DNA of 64,000 nucleotides from Henriciella pelagia (lineage in GTDB: Bacteria; Pseudomonadota; Alphaproteobacteria; Caulobacterales; Hyphomonadaceae), in the NCBI RefSeq assembly GCF_002088945.1, contig NZ_NCSU01000011.1, positions 310,001-374,000 on the forward strand. Reading direction: 5' to 3'. Shown here in pieces: positions 40,774 through 50,126 of the stretch. A program made the position numbers and the translations under genes. The notes under the pieces were generated by a model. That model was not told the DNA's origin. It made no database searches and saw only the letters and a list, made by a program, of their open reading frames with translations. Every line of letters starts with the position of its first letter. The first letter of the stretch is position 1.

Positions 40774-42969
40774 TTGGTCGGGTTCCTGAAGTCCAACAAT
40801 TCGCAATCAGGCTGGACGCTCTTCCAGTGGCTTTTTCTGGTTGCAGCATTCCTGGCGGCAACTGTCACCTTTGTGGCGGTTTCGGACATGGATCCCATCG
40901 ATCCGGTCAACCGCGATGTTCAGGTATTGCTTGTCGCAAACGCCCTGATCATCGGAATTCTGGCGCTGATCATTGTCCAGCGCTACGTGGCGACCCGAAC
41001 CGCGAAACGCGGTGAAGAAGGCGAACGGCTTGCGCGCCGTTTTCTTCTCCTTTTCGGGCTGTCGGCCGCCATTCCGGCGCTTGTTGTCTCCGTCTTTCTC
41101 TGGGCCGCCATTTCTCGTGGTTTCGACACCTGGTTTGGCGAACGGATCGTCACGCTTGTCGAGGAAACGGCAACCGTCGCACGTCAGAATGTCGAAGAGT
41201 ACAGCGATGTCCTGGAAGAAGACACGCGTCTAATGGCAACGGACGTGAACAACGCGCTTGAGGGGCTGACCGAAGACCCTGAACGTTTTGCATCCTATCT
41301 AGGGATCCAGGCCTATGTCCGGAACATGCCGGCGGCGTACATTATTGACGATGGTGGACTGCCACTGGCCATCGGCGAAAATACTAGCGGTAGCGGATAT
41401 TTCAGACGGCCCACCGCCTCCGCATACGAAGAAGCCGAGCGCGGGGAAGTGGTGTTGTCCCTTCAGGAGGCGGATGGCTTCGCGACGTCATTGATCGCGC
41501 TAGATGGCATGGAGAACACATATCTGTATCTCGCCAAGCCGCTGGATCGGGAAGCATTTGCCCGCTTAAGGCGCGCCGAGCAGGCGCTGGAGGACTACCG
41601 CGCCGCAGGAGAAGTCAGTGCGCGGTCGCAAGCGCTCTTCGTGATTGCATATGGACAAATTGTGGTGCTCGTCCTGCTGTTGGCTGTTCGGCTCGCGCTG
41701 GAAGCCGCTGGACGCATTACCGGGCCGATCGGACGTCTTGCCATTGCTGCCCAGTCGGTGCGGGACGGGAACCTCGATATTCGGGTGCCGTTGCCAGGCA
41801 GCAAGGATGAGGTGCGCGCGCTGACACGGTCATTCAACGTCATGACGGAGCAACTTGGCGCACAACGTTCTGCGTTGGTGACGGCAAGAGAAGAGGCGGA
41901 AGATCGCCGACTGTTTCTTGAAACATTGCTAGCCGAAGTCAGTGCTGGCGTGATCCGGGTGGACGACCTGCTCTGCATCACGCTTGCAAACCCTTCAGCG
42001 GCACAGCTGCTCGGTACGGAAACGGAACTTGAAGGGGCGAATCTCATCGACATTGCCCCCGCTTTCAAGCGCTATTCCGAGGAAGTGCTCGCCAACGGTC
42101 AACCAATTGACGCCTCGCTGGATGTCTCTGACCCCAATGGCAACCGGCATTTCAGACTTAAGGTGACAAAGGATACGTCAGGTGGATTGGTACTGACTTT
42201 CGATGATGCTACCAGGCTGGTGAATGCCCAGCGTCAACTCGCATGGCGCGATGTTGCCCGCAGGATTGCGCATGAAATACGAAATCCGCTGACGCCAATC
42301 CAGCTATCGGCAGAGCGGCTTCGGCGACGTTACACGAAATACATCCCTGAAGATGACTTCGTCTTTGAAAAGTGCACGGACACTATCATGCGGCAAGTAT
42401 CGGACATTGGGCGCATGGTTGAGGAGTTTTCCGGCTTTGCGCGGATGCCAAAGCCGACCCTTGAGAGCTTCGACCTAGCGAGTTTGATTGAAGAGACGGG
42501 GTTTGCCCAGAATGTGGTCAGTCCTGACATTCAAGTGGAGATCAACCATGGCTCCCGGCCCCTCGTCATTACAGGCGACGAGCGCCTGCTGAGCCAAGCC
42601 ATTGGCAATATCGTGAAGAACGCTGCGGAAGCGATCGACCGCCTTCCTGAGGAAGTGGAAATTGCGGGTCTCATCGAGGTCAAAACGATTGATCATGACG
42701 ACACGATCGAAGTGGTCATCGAAGACAATGGTCCGGGATTTCCTGAAGCGGCAAGGGAGCGGCTGCTGGAACCGTATGTGACAACGCGGGAGAAGGGGAC
42801 CGGCCTTGGGCTTGCCATTGTGAACCGGATTATCATGGACCATGGCGGGTCTATCTCACTGCAGGAGCGGGCTGAGGGAAAACGCGGAGCGCTGGTCAGG
42901 ATAATCCTGCCCAAAAATGCAGATAATATCGCAAGCGCCGAACCAGAATTTGCGGAGGCAAACAAATGA
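40774..42969 (+). CDS. ntrY: sensor histidine kinase NtrY
   Basis: NtrY is the membrane-bound partner of NtrX, linked in other alphaproteobacteria to nitrogen use, redox and envelope control. The 731-residue protein has N-terminal membrane helices (WLFLVAAFLAATVTFVAV, ALIIGILALIIVQRYV, LFGLSAAIPALVVSVFLW) and a periplasmic region of about 180 residues. A further helix (FVIAYGQIVVLVLLLAVRLAL) is followed by HAMP, PAS, the phosphoacceptor histidine in ARRIAHEIRNPLTPIQL, and an ATPase domain (EDNGPGFP, KGTGLGLAIV). The TTG start has GAGG seven bases upstream. It overlaps ntrX by four bases. Confidence 0.94.
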   Translation: MVGFLKSNNSQSGWTLFQWLFLVAAFLAATVTFVAVSDMDPIDPVNRDVQVLLVANALIIGILALIIVQRYVATRTAKRGEEGERLARRFLLLFGLSAAIPALVVSVFLWAAISRGFDTWFGERIVTLVEETATVARQNVEEYSDVLEEDTRLMATDVNNALEGLTEDPERFASYLGIQAYVRNMPAAYIIDDGGLPLAIGENTSGSGYFRRPTASAYEEAERGEVVLSLQEADGFATSLIALDGMENTYLYLAKPLDREAFARLRRAEQALEDYRAAGEVSARSQALFVIAYGQIVVLVLLLAVRLALEAAGRITGPIGRLAIAAQSVRDGNLDIRVPLPGSKDEVRALTRSFNVMTEQLGAQRSALVTAREEAEDRRLFLETLLAEVSAGVIRVDDLLCITLANPSAAQLLGTETELEGANLIDIAPAFKRYSEEVLANGQPIDASLDVSDPNGNRHFRLKVTKDTSGGLVLTFDDATRLVNAQRQLAWRDVARRIAHEIRNPLTPIQLSAERLRRRYTKYIPEDDFVFEKCTDTIMRQVSDIGRMVEEFSGFARMPKPTLESFDLASLIEETGFAQNVVSPDIQVEINHGSRPLVITGDERLLSQAIGNIVKNAAEAIDRLPEEVEIAGLIEVKTIDHDDTIEVVIEDNGPGFPEAARERLLEPYVTTREKGTGLGLAIVNRIIMDHGGSISLQERAEGKRGALVRIILPKNADNIASAEPEFAEANK

Positions 42970-44354
42970 GTACCGACATCCTGATCGTGGACGATGAGCC
43001 GGATATCCGAGAGCTCATCGCCGGCGTCCTGGAGGACGAGAACTATGCGGTGCGCAGTGCAGCAACCGCCGAAAAGGCTTTGGAAGAAGTTCGAATGCGG
43101 GCACCGGGCCTGGTCATCCTGGACGTGTGGTTGCAGGGTAGCGACATGGACGGGCTATCACTGCTCAAGTTCCTGAAATCGATTGACCCGCTGATCCCCG
43201 TCATCGTCATTTCCGGACATGGCAATATCGAGACGGCCGTGGCGGCGATCCGGCGAGGCGCTTATGACTTCATTGAGAAGCCGTTCAAGGCCGACAGACT
43301 GCTTCACCTGGTCGCCCGCGCCCTGGAATCGACCGCGCTGAAGCGTGAGAATGCTTCACTGCGCAACATGGTCGGCAGCAGCGATGACTGGATTGGCGAC
43401 AGCCATGCGGCAACCAATTTGCGATCGTCGATCGGAAAGGTAGGCCCGACAAATTCCAGGGTCATGATTGTTGGCCCCGCTGGCGCTGGCAAGGAGCTCG
43501 CCGCCCGGCTCATCCACCTGCATTCCAACCGAAGGGAAGGACCGTTCGTTGTAGTGAATGCCGCTAATATCGCGCCGGACCGGATGGAACAGGAACTGTT
43601 TGGCGAAGAAGATAGCGAAGGGCGCCCGACTCGCATTGGCCTGTTCGAAAAAGCGCATGATGGCACGCTGCTTCTCGATGAAGTCGCTGACATGCCTCTG
43701 GGGACACAGAATAAAATTCTGCGGGTCCTGACGGAGCAGCGTTTCCAGCGGGTTGGCGGAAAGTCGGATGTGAGGGTGGATGTGCGCGTTATGTCCGCCT
43801 CCACAAAGGACCTCAAAGAAGAGATAGAGGCGAAGCGGTTCCGCGAAGACCTGTTCTACCGTTTAAGTGTGGTGCCGATCAAAGTTCCTCCCTTGTCGGA
43901 GAGGCGGGACGATATTCCTGACCTCATTGCGCATTTTGCCGCGCGGATCGCCGACAGCACAGGACTTAATCCGCGGAGTTTCTCTCCTGAGGCGATTGCT
44001 GTCCTGCAGTCCATGGACTGGCCTGGCAATGTGCGCCAGCTGCGAAACCTCGTGGAGCGTATTCTGATCCTGTCGCCCAATGACGCGAAGCGCCCGGTTT
44101 CTGTAGATGAGCTGCCACAGGAACGCCCAGTGGCCGATGGCCGGTCTGGACCTTCGGCGTCGGCTGAACTGGTTGGTCTTTCGCTACGAGATGCTCGAGA
44201 ACAGTTCGAACGCGAATACCTCACGCTTCAGATCACCCGGTTCGATGGCAATATTTCCCGTACGGCCGAATTCATCGGCATGGAGCGTTCAGCCCTTCAT
44301 AGAAAATTGAAAGCTCTTGGTGTAAACGCGTCTGCGAACCGTACGGAAGCTTGA
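42966..44354 (+). CDS. ntrX: NtrX response regulator lacking the GAFTGA loop
   Basis: The 462-residue NtrX has a receiver domain (acceptor Asp53 in ILDVWLQGSD, lysine in IEKPFK), an AAA+ domain (Walker A GPAGAGKEL at about 170-178, Walker B LLLDEVADMP) and a C-terminal Fis-type helix-turn-helix (TAEFIGMERSALHRKL). Between ELFG (210-213) and Walker B the sequence reads EEDSEGRPTRIGLFEKAHDGT; the GAFTGA motif is absent. A role as a sigma-54 activator is thus doubtful. trkA follows after three bases. Confidence 0.93.
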   Translation: MSTDILIVDDEPDIRELIAGVLEDENYAVRSAATAEKALEEVRMRAPGLVILDVWLQGSDMDGLSLLKFLKSIDPLIPVIVISGHGNIETAVAAIRRGAYDFIEKPFKADRLLHLVARALESTALKRENASLRNMVGSSDDWIGDSHAATNLRSSIGKVGPTNSRVMIVGPAGAGKELAARLIHLHSNRREGPFVVVNAANIAPDRMEQELFGEEDSEGRPTRIGLFEKAHDGTLLLDEVADMPLGTQNKILRVLTEQRFQRVGGKSDVRVDVRVMSASTKDLKEEIEAKRFREDLFYRLSVVPIKVPPLSERRDDIPDLIAHFAARIADSTGLNPRSFSPEAIAVLQSMDWPGNVRQLRNLVERILILSPNDAKRPVSVDELPQERPVADGRSGPSASAELVGLSLRDAREQFEREYLTLQITRFDGNISRTAEFIGMERSALHRKLKALGVNASANRTEA

Positions 44355-44357
44355 ACT

Positions 44358-45731
44358 ATGCGGGTTATAATTTGTGGCGCTGGCCGTGTCGGCCAGGGCA
44401 TTGCCCGTCGTCTCGCAAGAGAAGGCCACGAGATTGTTATGATCGATCAGGATGCTCGCCTGGTCGATCAAGTGCAGGCCGAGATAGATGTTCGCGGAAT
44501 TCAGGGACATGCCGGACATCCAGACGTGCTGCGGAATGCTGGTGCCGAAGGGTGCGAGATGATCATCGCGGTCACCTATTTTGATGAGATCAATATGGTG
44601 ATCTGCCAGGTTGCAGATACGCTCTTTTCCATCCCCACAAAGATCGCTCGCGTCAGGGCTCAACAATACCTTGAGCCGGCATGGCGTTCGCTCTTCTCAA
44701 GAGAGGGGTTGGGGATTGACCTGGTTATCTCACCAGAAATCGAGGTGGGCGATGCGATCCTGCAACGCTTCAAAACCCCCGGTGCCCTGATGAGCGTGAA
44801 TTTCGGGCGAGGTGATGTTCAGTTGATCGGTATTGAAGTGCTGCCGGACAGCCCTGTACTGGATACGGCTCTGGATCAGATACAGGGACTGTTCCCTAGT
44901 CTAAACGCACGCATCGTTGGTATCAGCCGGGCGGGACACGCATTCGCGCCCCGCGGCAATGACCATCTGAAGGTCGGTGACACCGCCTATGTTGCTGTGC
45001 TGAAATCCCAGTCAAACCGCTTGAACAGCATTTTCAATCGCCCGGATACTGACATGCGAAAGGTTGTGGTGGTCGGTGGAGGAAATGTTGGCCTGTACGT
45101 GGCGCGAGGGCTCGAAAAGCAGTCGGATGTGCGTGTGAGGGTCATCGAAGCCGACATGCAGCAGGCTGAAAGGGCAGTATCGGAGCTGAATCGGACAATT
45201 GTGATTCATGGAGATGGGCTGACCCGCAATATCCTTGAAGAGTCCGACGCAACGACAGCTGATCTTGTGATCGCGACCACCCATGACGACAAGACGAATA
45301 TCCTGATCGCGAAACTCGCAAAGCAGATGGGTGCGAAGCGAACGCTTGCGCTTGTGAACGCGCCCGAACTGGCGCAACTCGCCCGGGAAATGAAGGTCGA
45401 TGCTGTGCTTGACCCGAAAGCCCTCACCGTGTCGCGAATTCTTATGAAAATGCGCCGGGGACGAATTCTCGCCCTGCAGTCGCTCGAAGATGGCGCGGTA
45501 GAAATTGCAGAAGGTGTAACCCTCGAAACCTCTCCGCTTATCGGGAAGTCTCTCGGATATGACGATATGCCCAAGGGCATTACGGCCGCTGCGGTTCTTC
45601 GTGATGGTGAAGTCGTTTTCGCCGGCTCAGACGTTACGCCCCGGGCCAATGACCACGTGCTGTTGTTCTATGAGCAGGCCATGACGAGCAAAGTCGAACA
45701 ATTCTTCCGCGTCAGCGCGGATTTCTTCTGA
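44358..45731 (+). CDS. trkA: Trk potassium uptake regulatory protein TrkA
   Basis: TrkA is the peripheral, nucleotide-binding subunit that gates TrkH. The 457-residue protein has two RCK repeats, each with a Rossmann motif (IICGAGRVGQGIARRLA near 4-20, VVVVGGGNVGLYVARGLE near 235-252) followed by a TrkA C-terminal domain. This is the usual two-repeat Trk form. It follows ntrX by three bases and precedes trkH by 34, so potassium uptake may share a message with the NtrYX pair. Confidence 0.95.
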   Translation: MRVIICGAGRVGQGIARRLAREGHEIVMIDQDARLVDQVQAEIDVRGIQGHAGHPDVLRNAGAEGCEMIIAVTYFDEINMVICQVADTLFSIPTKIARVRAQQYLEPAWRSLFSREGLGIDLVISPEIEVGDAILQRFKTPGALMSVNFGRGDVQLIGIEVLPDSPVLDTALDQIQGLFPSLNARIVGISRAGHAFAPRGNDHLKVGDTAYVAVLKSQSNRLNSIFNRPDTDMRKVVVVGGGNVGLYVARGLEKQSDVRVRVIEADMQQAERAVSELNRTIVIHGDGLTRNILEESDATTADLVIATTHDDKTNILIAKLAKQMGAKRTLALVNAPELAQLAREMKVDAVLDPKALTVSRILMKMRRGRILALQSLEDGAVEIAEGVTLETSPLIGKSLGYDDMPKGITAAAVLRDGEVVFAGSDVTPRANDHVLLFYEQAMTSKVEQFFRVSADFF

Positions 45732-45765
45732 TCGCCCGCATCATGGTAGATTTTGGCTGTGCCTC

Positions 45766-47166
45766 ATGAACTATGCCGCAATCTTTCGAATGCTTGCTTT
45801 CAGTGGGCTGGTCTATTCCAGTGCCATGATCCTCTGCGCGGTGGTCGCGCTCATTTCCGGTGAGACGCCGCAGGTCAAATCTTTTCTGGCGACGTCTGTC
45901 ATCATGTCGACCGTGTCGGTATCCACCCTGGTGCTGACCGGTTCACCCAGGCGTCGGGCTCTGCCCTCTGACGGCCTCGCTTTCATGGTTGCGTTCTGGT
46001 TCGTTTCAGCTGCGGTCTGTGCGCCTCCATTTCTTGTTGGCTTGCCTAATCAGAGCATCGTCACTGCACTTCATGAATCGGTGTCATGTCTGACGACGAC
46101 GGGTCACAGTGCCTTCGAATTTGGTACGCTACCGTCTTCGATACTGTTGTGGCGGGCCATCCTTCATCTTGCGGGAGCCATTGCAACGATTACCTTCGCT
46201 GCAACGGTCCTGGCCGCGTTGAACCTCGACGGGCCGGGGATTCACCGTAATCACCTGTTCAGCCTGTCGGATTTGAGCTTCTTTGACTCGATCCCGCGCG
46301 TGTTGCGGACTGTCGTCGTCGTCGCGATTGTGTGCGTGATTCTCGTATTCTCGATCGAAGTTATCGGCGGCATTCCAGCTGGAACGGCGTTTTTCGACGC
46401 GGTCAGTGCTTTTACTACAGGCCTTGTGGACCCGAGCGGAAGTTCATCTGACGTGACGAGGGAAGCGCGTGCCATTGGTCTCAGCATTGGACTGCTGCTC
46501 GGAACGCTCGGACTCTTCATAATTGTTCAGGCGACGTCCGGACATTTTCGCAGGATGCTGGTTGATGCTGAAGTGCTGACATTTCTTGCAGCATTGACGG
46601 TCTTTGCCGCATTGGCATTCACTCAGGGCCTGAAGCTCTTTAACGCATTTGGCTGGTCATTATCAGCGATTTCCACCAGCGGGATCGCATTGGTTTCCCC
46701 GGTCTCGACACAATCGCTCCCGCTCGCCCTGCAATTGGCGCCGCCCATGATCGGTGGCGCAGCGCTTTCGGCCGCCGGCGGGATCAAGCTTGCAAGACTC
46801 TATGTCCTGAGCCGGCGAGTAGGGCAGGAATTCCTGCGCATGGGATTTCGCCAATCTCTCATGAAATTCAGTTTTCGAAGACGGGTTCAGTCTGATCGCA
46901 CCATCATGGGAATCTGGGTGTATCTTGTTGCCTACATCATGGCGTCGGTTTGTGGACTGCTGCTTTTCTCGTTCACAGGCTCCGGTTTTGAGGAATCCAT
47001 TGCTGATACGATTGGCAGTCTCACCAATGCCGGTAACCTGATCGCACTGGAGGGGCTCGGCTCCAACGAACTGAGGCAACTTTGGCTCATGCTCGGCATG
47101 ATATTGGGCAGACTGGAGGTTCTTGCCTTCGTACCGCTCCTAACTGCTTCATTTTGGAGACGTTGA
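45766..47166 (+). CDS. trkH: TrkH-family potassium transporter
   Basis: A 466-residue polytopic inner-membrane protein of the TrkH/KtrB family, the potassium-conducting partner of TrkA. The repeated pore loops are recognisable: SCLTTTGHSAFEF, SAFTTGLVDPSG, AISTSGIAL and GSLTNAGNLIAL. An arginine-rich cytoplasmic segment (FRQSLMKFSFRRRVQ) lies before the last pair of helices. The filters deviate from the classical E. coli TrkH glycines, as expected for a divergent alphaproteobacterial branch, so ion selectivity is inferred from context with trkA. Confidence 0.9.
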   Translation: MNYAAIFRMLAFSGLVYSSAMILCAVVALISGETPQVKSFLATSVIMSTVSVSTLVLTGSPRRRALPSDGLAFMVAFWFVSAAVCAPPFLVGLPNQSIVTALHESVSCLTTTGHSAFEFGTLPSSILLWRAILHLAGAIATITFAATVLAALNLDGPGIHRNHLFSLSDLSFFDSIPRVLRTVVVVAIVCVILVFSIEVIGGIPAGTAFFDAVSAFTTGLVDPSGSSSDVTREARAIGLSIGLLLGTLGLFIIVQATSGHFRRMLVDAEVLTFLAALTVFAALAFTQGLKLFNAFGWSLSAISTSGIALVSPVSTQSLPLALQLAPPMIGGAALSAAGGIKLARLYVLSRRVGQEFLRMGFRQSLMKFSFRRRVQSDRTIMGIWVYLVAYIMASVCGLLLFSFTGSGFEESIADTIGSLTNAGNLIALEGLGSNELRQLWLMLGMILGRLEVLAFVPLLTASFWRR

Positions 47167-47240
47167 ACAAGGCAGGCCTTGCCAATATCATGCAATGCAG
47201 TTAGCGCCTGCAAAAAAGCATAACGAACAGGCTCAAGATC

Positions 47241-47495
47241 ATGTCGTCAGATAAAAAACAGAACTTGCAAGATACCTTCCTTAACGCAGTCCGGAAATCA
47301 CGCACACCGCTCACTATCTTCCTCGTCAATGGTGTGAAATTGCAGGGCGTAGTGACCTGGTTTGACAATTTCTGCGTCTTGCTGAGGGGCGATGGTCGCC
47401 CACCACAGCTTGTCTACAAGCATGCCATCTCGACAATTGCACCTGGTGCTCCAGTCCAGTTGTTCGATGAGGAAACTGCATCGGACGACGGTTGA
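47241..47495 (+). CDS. hfq: RNA chaperone Hfq
   Basis: Hfq binds small RNAs and their target messages as a hexameric ring. The 84-residue protein contains the Sm1 motif ([34 protein letters not shown]) and Sm2 motif YKHAISTI, with almost no disordered tail. It overlaps hflX by four bases (TTGA), the common hfq-hflX pair. The 74-base gap after trkH holds no clear terminator. Confidence 0.97.
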   Translation: MSSDKKQNLQDTFLNAVRKSRTPLTIFLVNGVKLQGVVTWFDNFCVLLRGDGRPPQLVYKHAISTIAPGAPVQLFDEETASDDG

Positions 47496-48823
47496 GCTCA
47501 GAACTAATTGACCGCACACCGGCTGAAGACCGGGCCGGGGTCGTCATCCCATGGACGCAACTTAACGATCGCCCGGACAGGGAACGGCTCAACGAAACGG
47601 CTGGTCTTGTTGAAGCTCTGGGTTGCAACCTTGCTTTCCTGCGGGCCGAGCACGTCCGCAGACCCAGCGCGTCTCACCTGCTATCGGGCGGTATCCTGGA
47701 GCGACTGAAAAGCGACATTACTGACGTCGGCTGTACGCTCTGCGTCGTGGATGCCTCCCTGTCACCCGTTCAGCAACGCAATCTCGAGACGGTCCTCAAT
47801 ACGAAGGTCATCGACCGCACAGGTCTCATTCTGGAGATTTTCGGTCTGCGCGCCCGCACCAATGAAGGCAAGCTGCAGGTTGAACTGGCGCGCCTTTCCT
47901 ATGAGCGTTCACGTCTTGTCAGGACTTGGACACACCTGGAGCGCCAGAGGGGTGGCGGCGGCTTTCTCAGTGGCCCGGGTGAAACGCAGCTTGAAGCTGA
48001 CCGCCGCATGCTTGACCGGCAACTCGCCTCTCTAAAAGCCGAGTTGGAGGACGTGAAGCGGACCCGGTCCCTGCAACGCGACGGACGCCGCCAGGCCGGT
48101 TTTCCCGTCATTGCGCTCGTTGGGTATACCAATGCTGGGAAATCCACTCTTTTCAATCGGATGACCGGCGCAAATGTCTTTGCCCGCGACATGCCGTTTG
48201 CGACATTGGATCCGACAATTCGTCGGATCGAACTGCCCCAGATGGGGGATGGCGCCCTGGTCGACACGGTTGGGTTTATTACCGATCTTCCTACGCATCT
48301 GATCGACAGTTTTGGGGCAACGCTTGAGGAAACGCTTGATGCGGACCTTCTGATCCATGTTCGCGACCGGTCCAGCCCGTTCGATGAAGAGCGAAAGCAG
48401 GACGTTCTGAAGGTGCTCGAGCGGCTGCAGGACGAGTCCGGCAAGGACTTGCCGCCGATGATTGAGGCTTGGAACAAGGTTGACCTGCTGCCGCAGGACA
48501 TTCAGGAATCGATAATGCTGTCGGCACGTTCAGATCTTCATGAACCGCCGGCCGTCGTAACATCTGCGCTTACCGGCCAGGGCGTTGACGCTCTCATCGC
48601 TCTTATTGTCCAATCCATCCAGGAAGACCTGCAGGCCTTCGAGATTACCTTGCATCCTGAGCATGGTGCCGCGCGTGCCTGGCTCTACGAACATGGCTCG
48701 GTAAATGAAGAACGCGTGCAGCCCGATGGCCGCGTGCTCATTGACGTTGCACTCAGCGAGAAACACCGGGGCCGGTTTGCGACCGAATTTCCTGCCCTCA
48801 AGGCAGCCTTGCAGAAGGTCTGA
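47492..48823 (+). CDS. hflX: ribosome-associated GTPase HflX
   Basis: HflX binds 50S subunits and splits stalled ribosomes under stress. The 443-residue protein has the N-terminal HflX domain and the glycine-rich linker motif ([16 protein letters not shown]). The G domain follows: G1 [13 protein letters not shown]3 DTVGFI and G4 NKVD. The TTG start is inside the hfq stop. Its TGA directly abuts the tyrS stop in a perfect 12-base palindrome (GTCTGATCAGAC). Confidence 0.95.
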   Translation: MSSELIDRTPAEDRAGVVIPWTQLNDRPDRERLNETAGLVEALGCNLAFLRAEHVRRPSASHLLSGGILERLKSDITDVGCTLCVVDASLSPVQQRNLETVLNTKVIDRTGLILEIFGLRARTNEGKLQVELARLSYERSRLVRTWTHLERQRGGGGFLSGPGETQLEADRRMLDRQLASLKAELEDVKRTRSLQRDGRRQAGFPVIALVGYTNAGKSTLFNRMTGANVFARDMPFATLDPTIRRIELPQMGDGALVDTVGFITDLPTHLIDSFGATLEETLDADLLIHVRDRSSPFDEERKQDVLKVLERLQDESGKDLPPMIEAWNKVDLLPQDIQESIMLSARSDLHEPPAVVTSALTGQGVDALIALIVQSIQEDLQAFEITLHPEHGAARAWLYEHGSVNEERVQPDGRVLIDVALSEKHRGRFATEFPALKAALQKV

Positions 48824-50077
48824 TCAGACTGGCTTGATGAGGGCGTGTCGTTTTTTGCCCGCTGACAGCTTGATGACGCCATCATTCGAAATGTCCGCCC
48901 CTGTAAGCACAGCATTCTGGTCCGAAACAGTCGCGTCATTCACTTTGGCCGCCCCTTGTTTGATCAGTCTGCGGGCGTCACCGTTCGATTGCGTCAAGCC
49001 AGCCGCCGTAAACGCCGCTGCCGTCAGCAGCCCTGCCTGAATATCAGCCAGGGGGACGTCAGTTGTCGGCAGTGCCTCGTCCACGCTGCCGCCGCCGAAG
49101 ACGGCAGATGCAGCGCGTTCGGCTTCCTTCGCCGCCCGCTCACCATGCAGCAGGGTGGTCGTGGCGTTGGCCAAGGCGATCTTTGCAGTGTTGATCTCAG
49201 CACCTTCCAACGCTTCAAGTGCTTCGATCTCTGATAGCGACAGGTCGGTGAAGAGACGCAGGAAGCGGCCGACATCGGCATCTTCGGTGTTGCGCCAGAA
49301 CTGCCAGTATTCGTACGGGCTTTTCCGGTCTGCGTTGAGCCAGACGGCGCCGTCCATCGTCTTGCCCATCTTGGCACCGGATGCGGTGGTGATCAGGTGC
49401 GCCGTCAGGCCGAATGCCTCGCCCCCCTCGGCCTTGTGGATCAGGTCCACTCCGCCAACGATATTGCCCCACTGGTCAGATCCTCCAAGCTGCAGTCGGC
49501 AGCCTTCGCGCCGGAAAAGCTCAAGAAAATCATACGACTGCATGATGAGATAGTTGAATTCGAGAAAGGTGTAGGGCTGCTCGTTCGTCAGCCGCCGCGC
49601 CACTGTTTCCTGTTTCACCATGGTGTTGACGGTAAAGTGGACTCCGATCTCCCGGAGAAGGTTGAGATAGCCAACCTGGCCGAGCCAGTCGTCATTGTTA
49701 CGCATGATTGCATCGTTCGGCCCGTCACCGAACGTCAGGAAAGGCTCGAAGGCTTTCTTGATTCCAGCCATGTTCGCCGCAATCTGTGCGTCAGTCAGGA
49801 CCGGACGCTGTTTCTCCTTGTCGGTCGGGTCTCCGACCTTGGTCGTTCCGCCGCCGATCAGGACGATCGGCTTGCCGCCCGCTTTTTGCAGGTGTCGCAG
49901 CATCATGATCTGCACGAGATGGCCGACATGGAGGCTGTCGGCGGTTGCGTCATAGCCGATATAGCCGACCGGCACGGACGTTTTGCAGTACTCGTCCAAT
50001 GCGCCCGGGTGTGTAATCTGCTTGATGAAACCACGTTCCTCGAGCGTGCGGAGAAACTCAGATTTGTACTGGCTCAT
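48824..50077 (-). CDS. tyrS: tyrosyl-tRNA synthetase
   Basis: A class I enzyme that charges tRNA-Tyr. From the ATG at 50077 (MSQYKSEFLRTLEERGF) it has 417 residues. It shows YDATADSLHVGHLVQ with the HIGH-type motif, GGSDQWGNIVGG, the KMSKS-type GAKMGKT and a C-terminal S4 RNA-binding domain. The open frame continues far upstream across the anmK start, but this ATG has GGAG eight bases before it and is the family start. Confidence 0.96.
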   Translation of the reverse strand: MSQYKSEFLRTLEERGFIKQITHPGALDEYCKTSVPVGYIGYDATADSLHVGHLVQIMMLRHLQKAGGKPIVLIGGGTTKVGDPTDKEKQRPVLTDAQIAANMAGIKKAFEPFLTFGDGPNDAIMRNNDDWLGQVGYLNLLREIGVHFTVNTMVKQETVARRLTNEQPYTFLEFNYLIMQSYDFLELFRREGCRLQLGGSDQWGNIVGGVDLIHKAEGGEAFGLTAHLITTASGAKMGKTMDGAVWLNADRKSPYEYWQFWRNTEDADVGRFLRLFTDLSLSEIEALEALEGAEINTAKIALANATTTLLHGERAAKEAERAASAVFGGGSVDEALPTTDVPLADIQAGLLTAAAFTAAGLTQSNGDARRLIKQGAAKVNDATVSDQNAVLTGADISNDGVIKLSAGKKRHALIKPV

Positions 50078-50126
50078 ACGGCGAACTCCATTATCGAGAG
50101 CGCTGCTAGCACGGGTAAGGTGAAAA

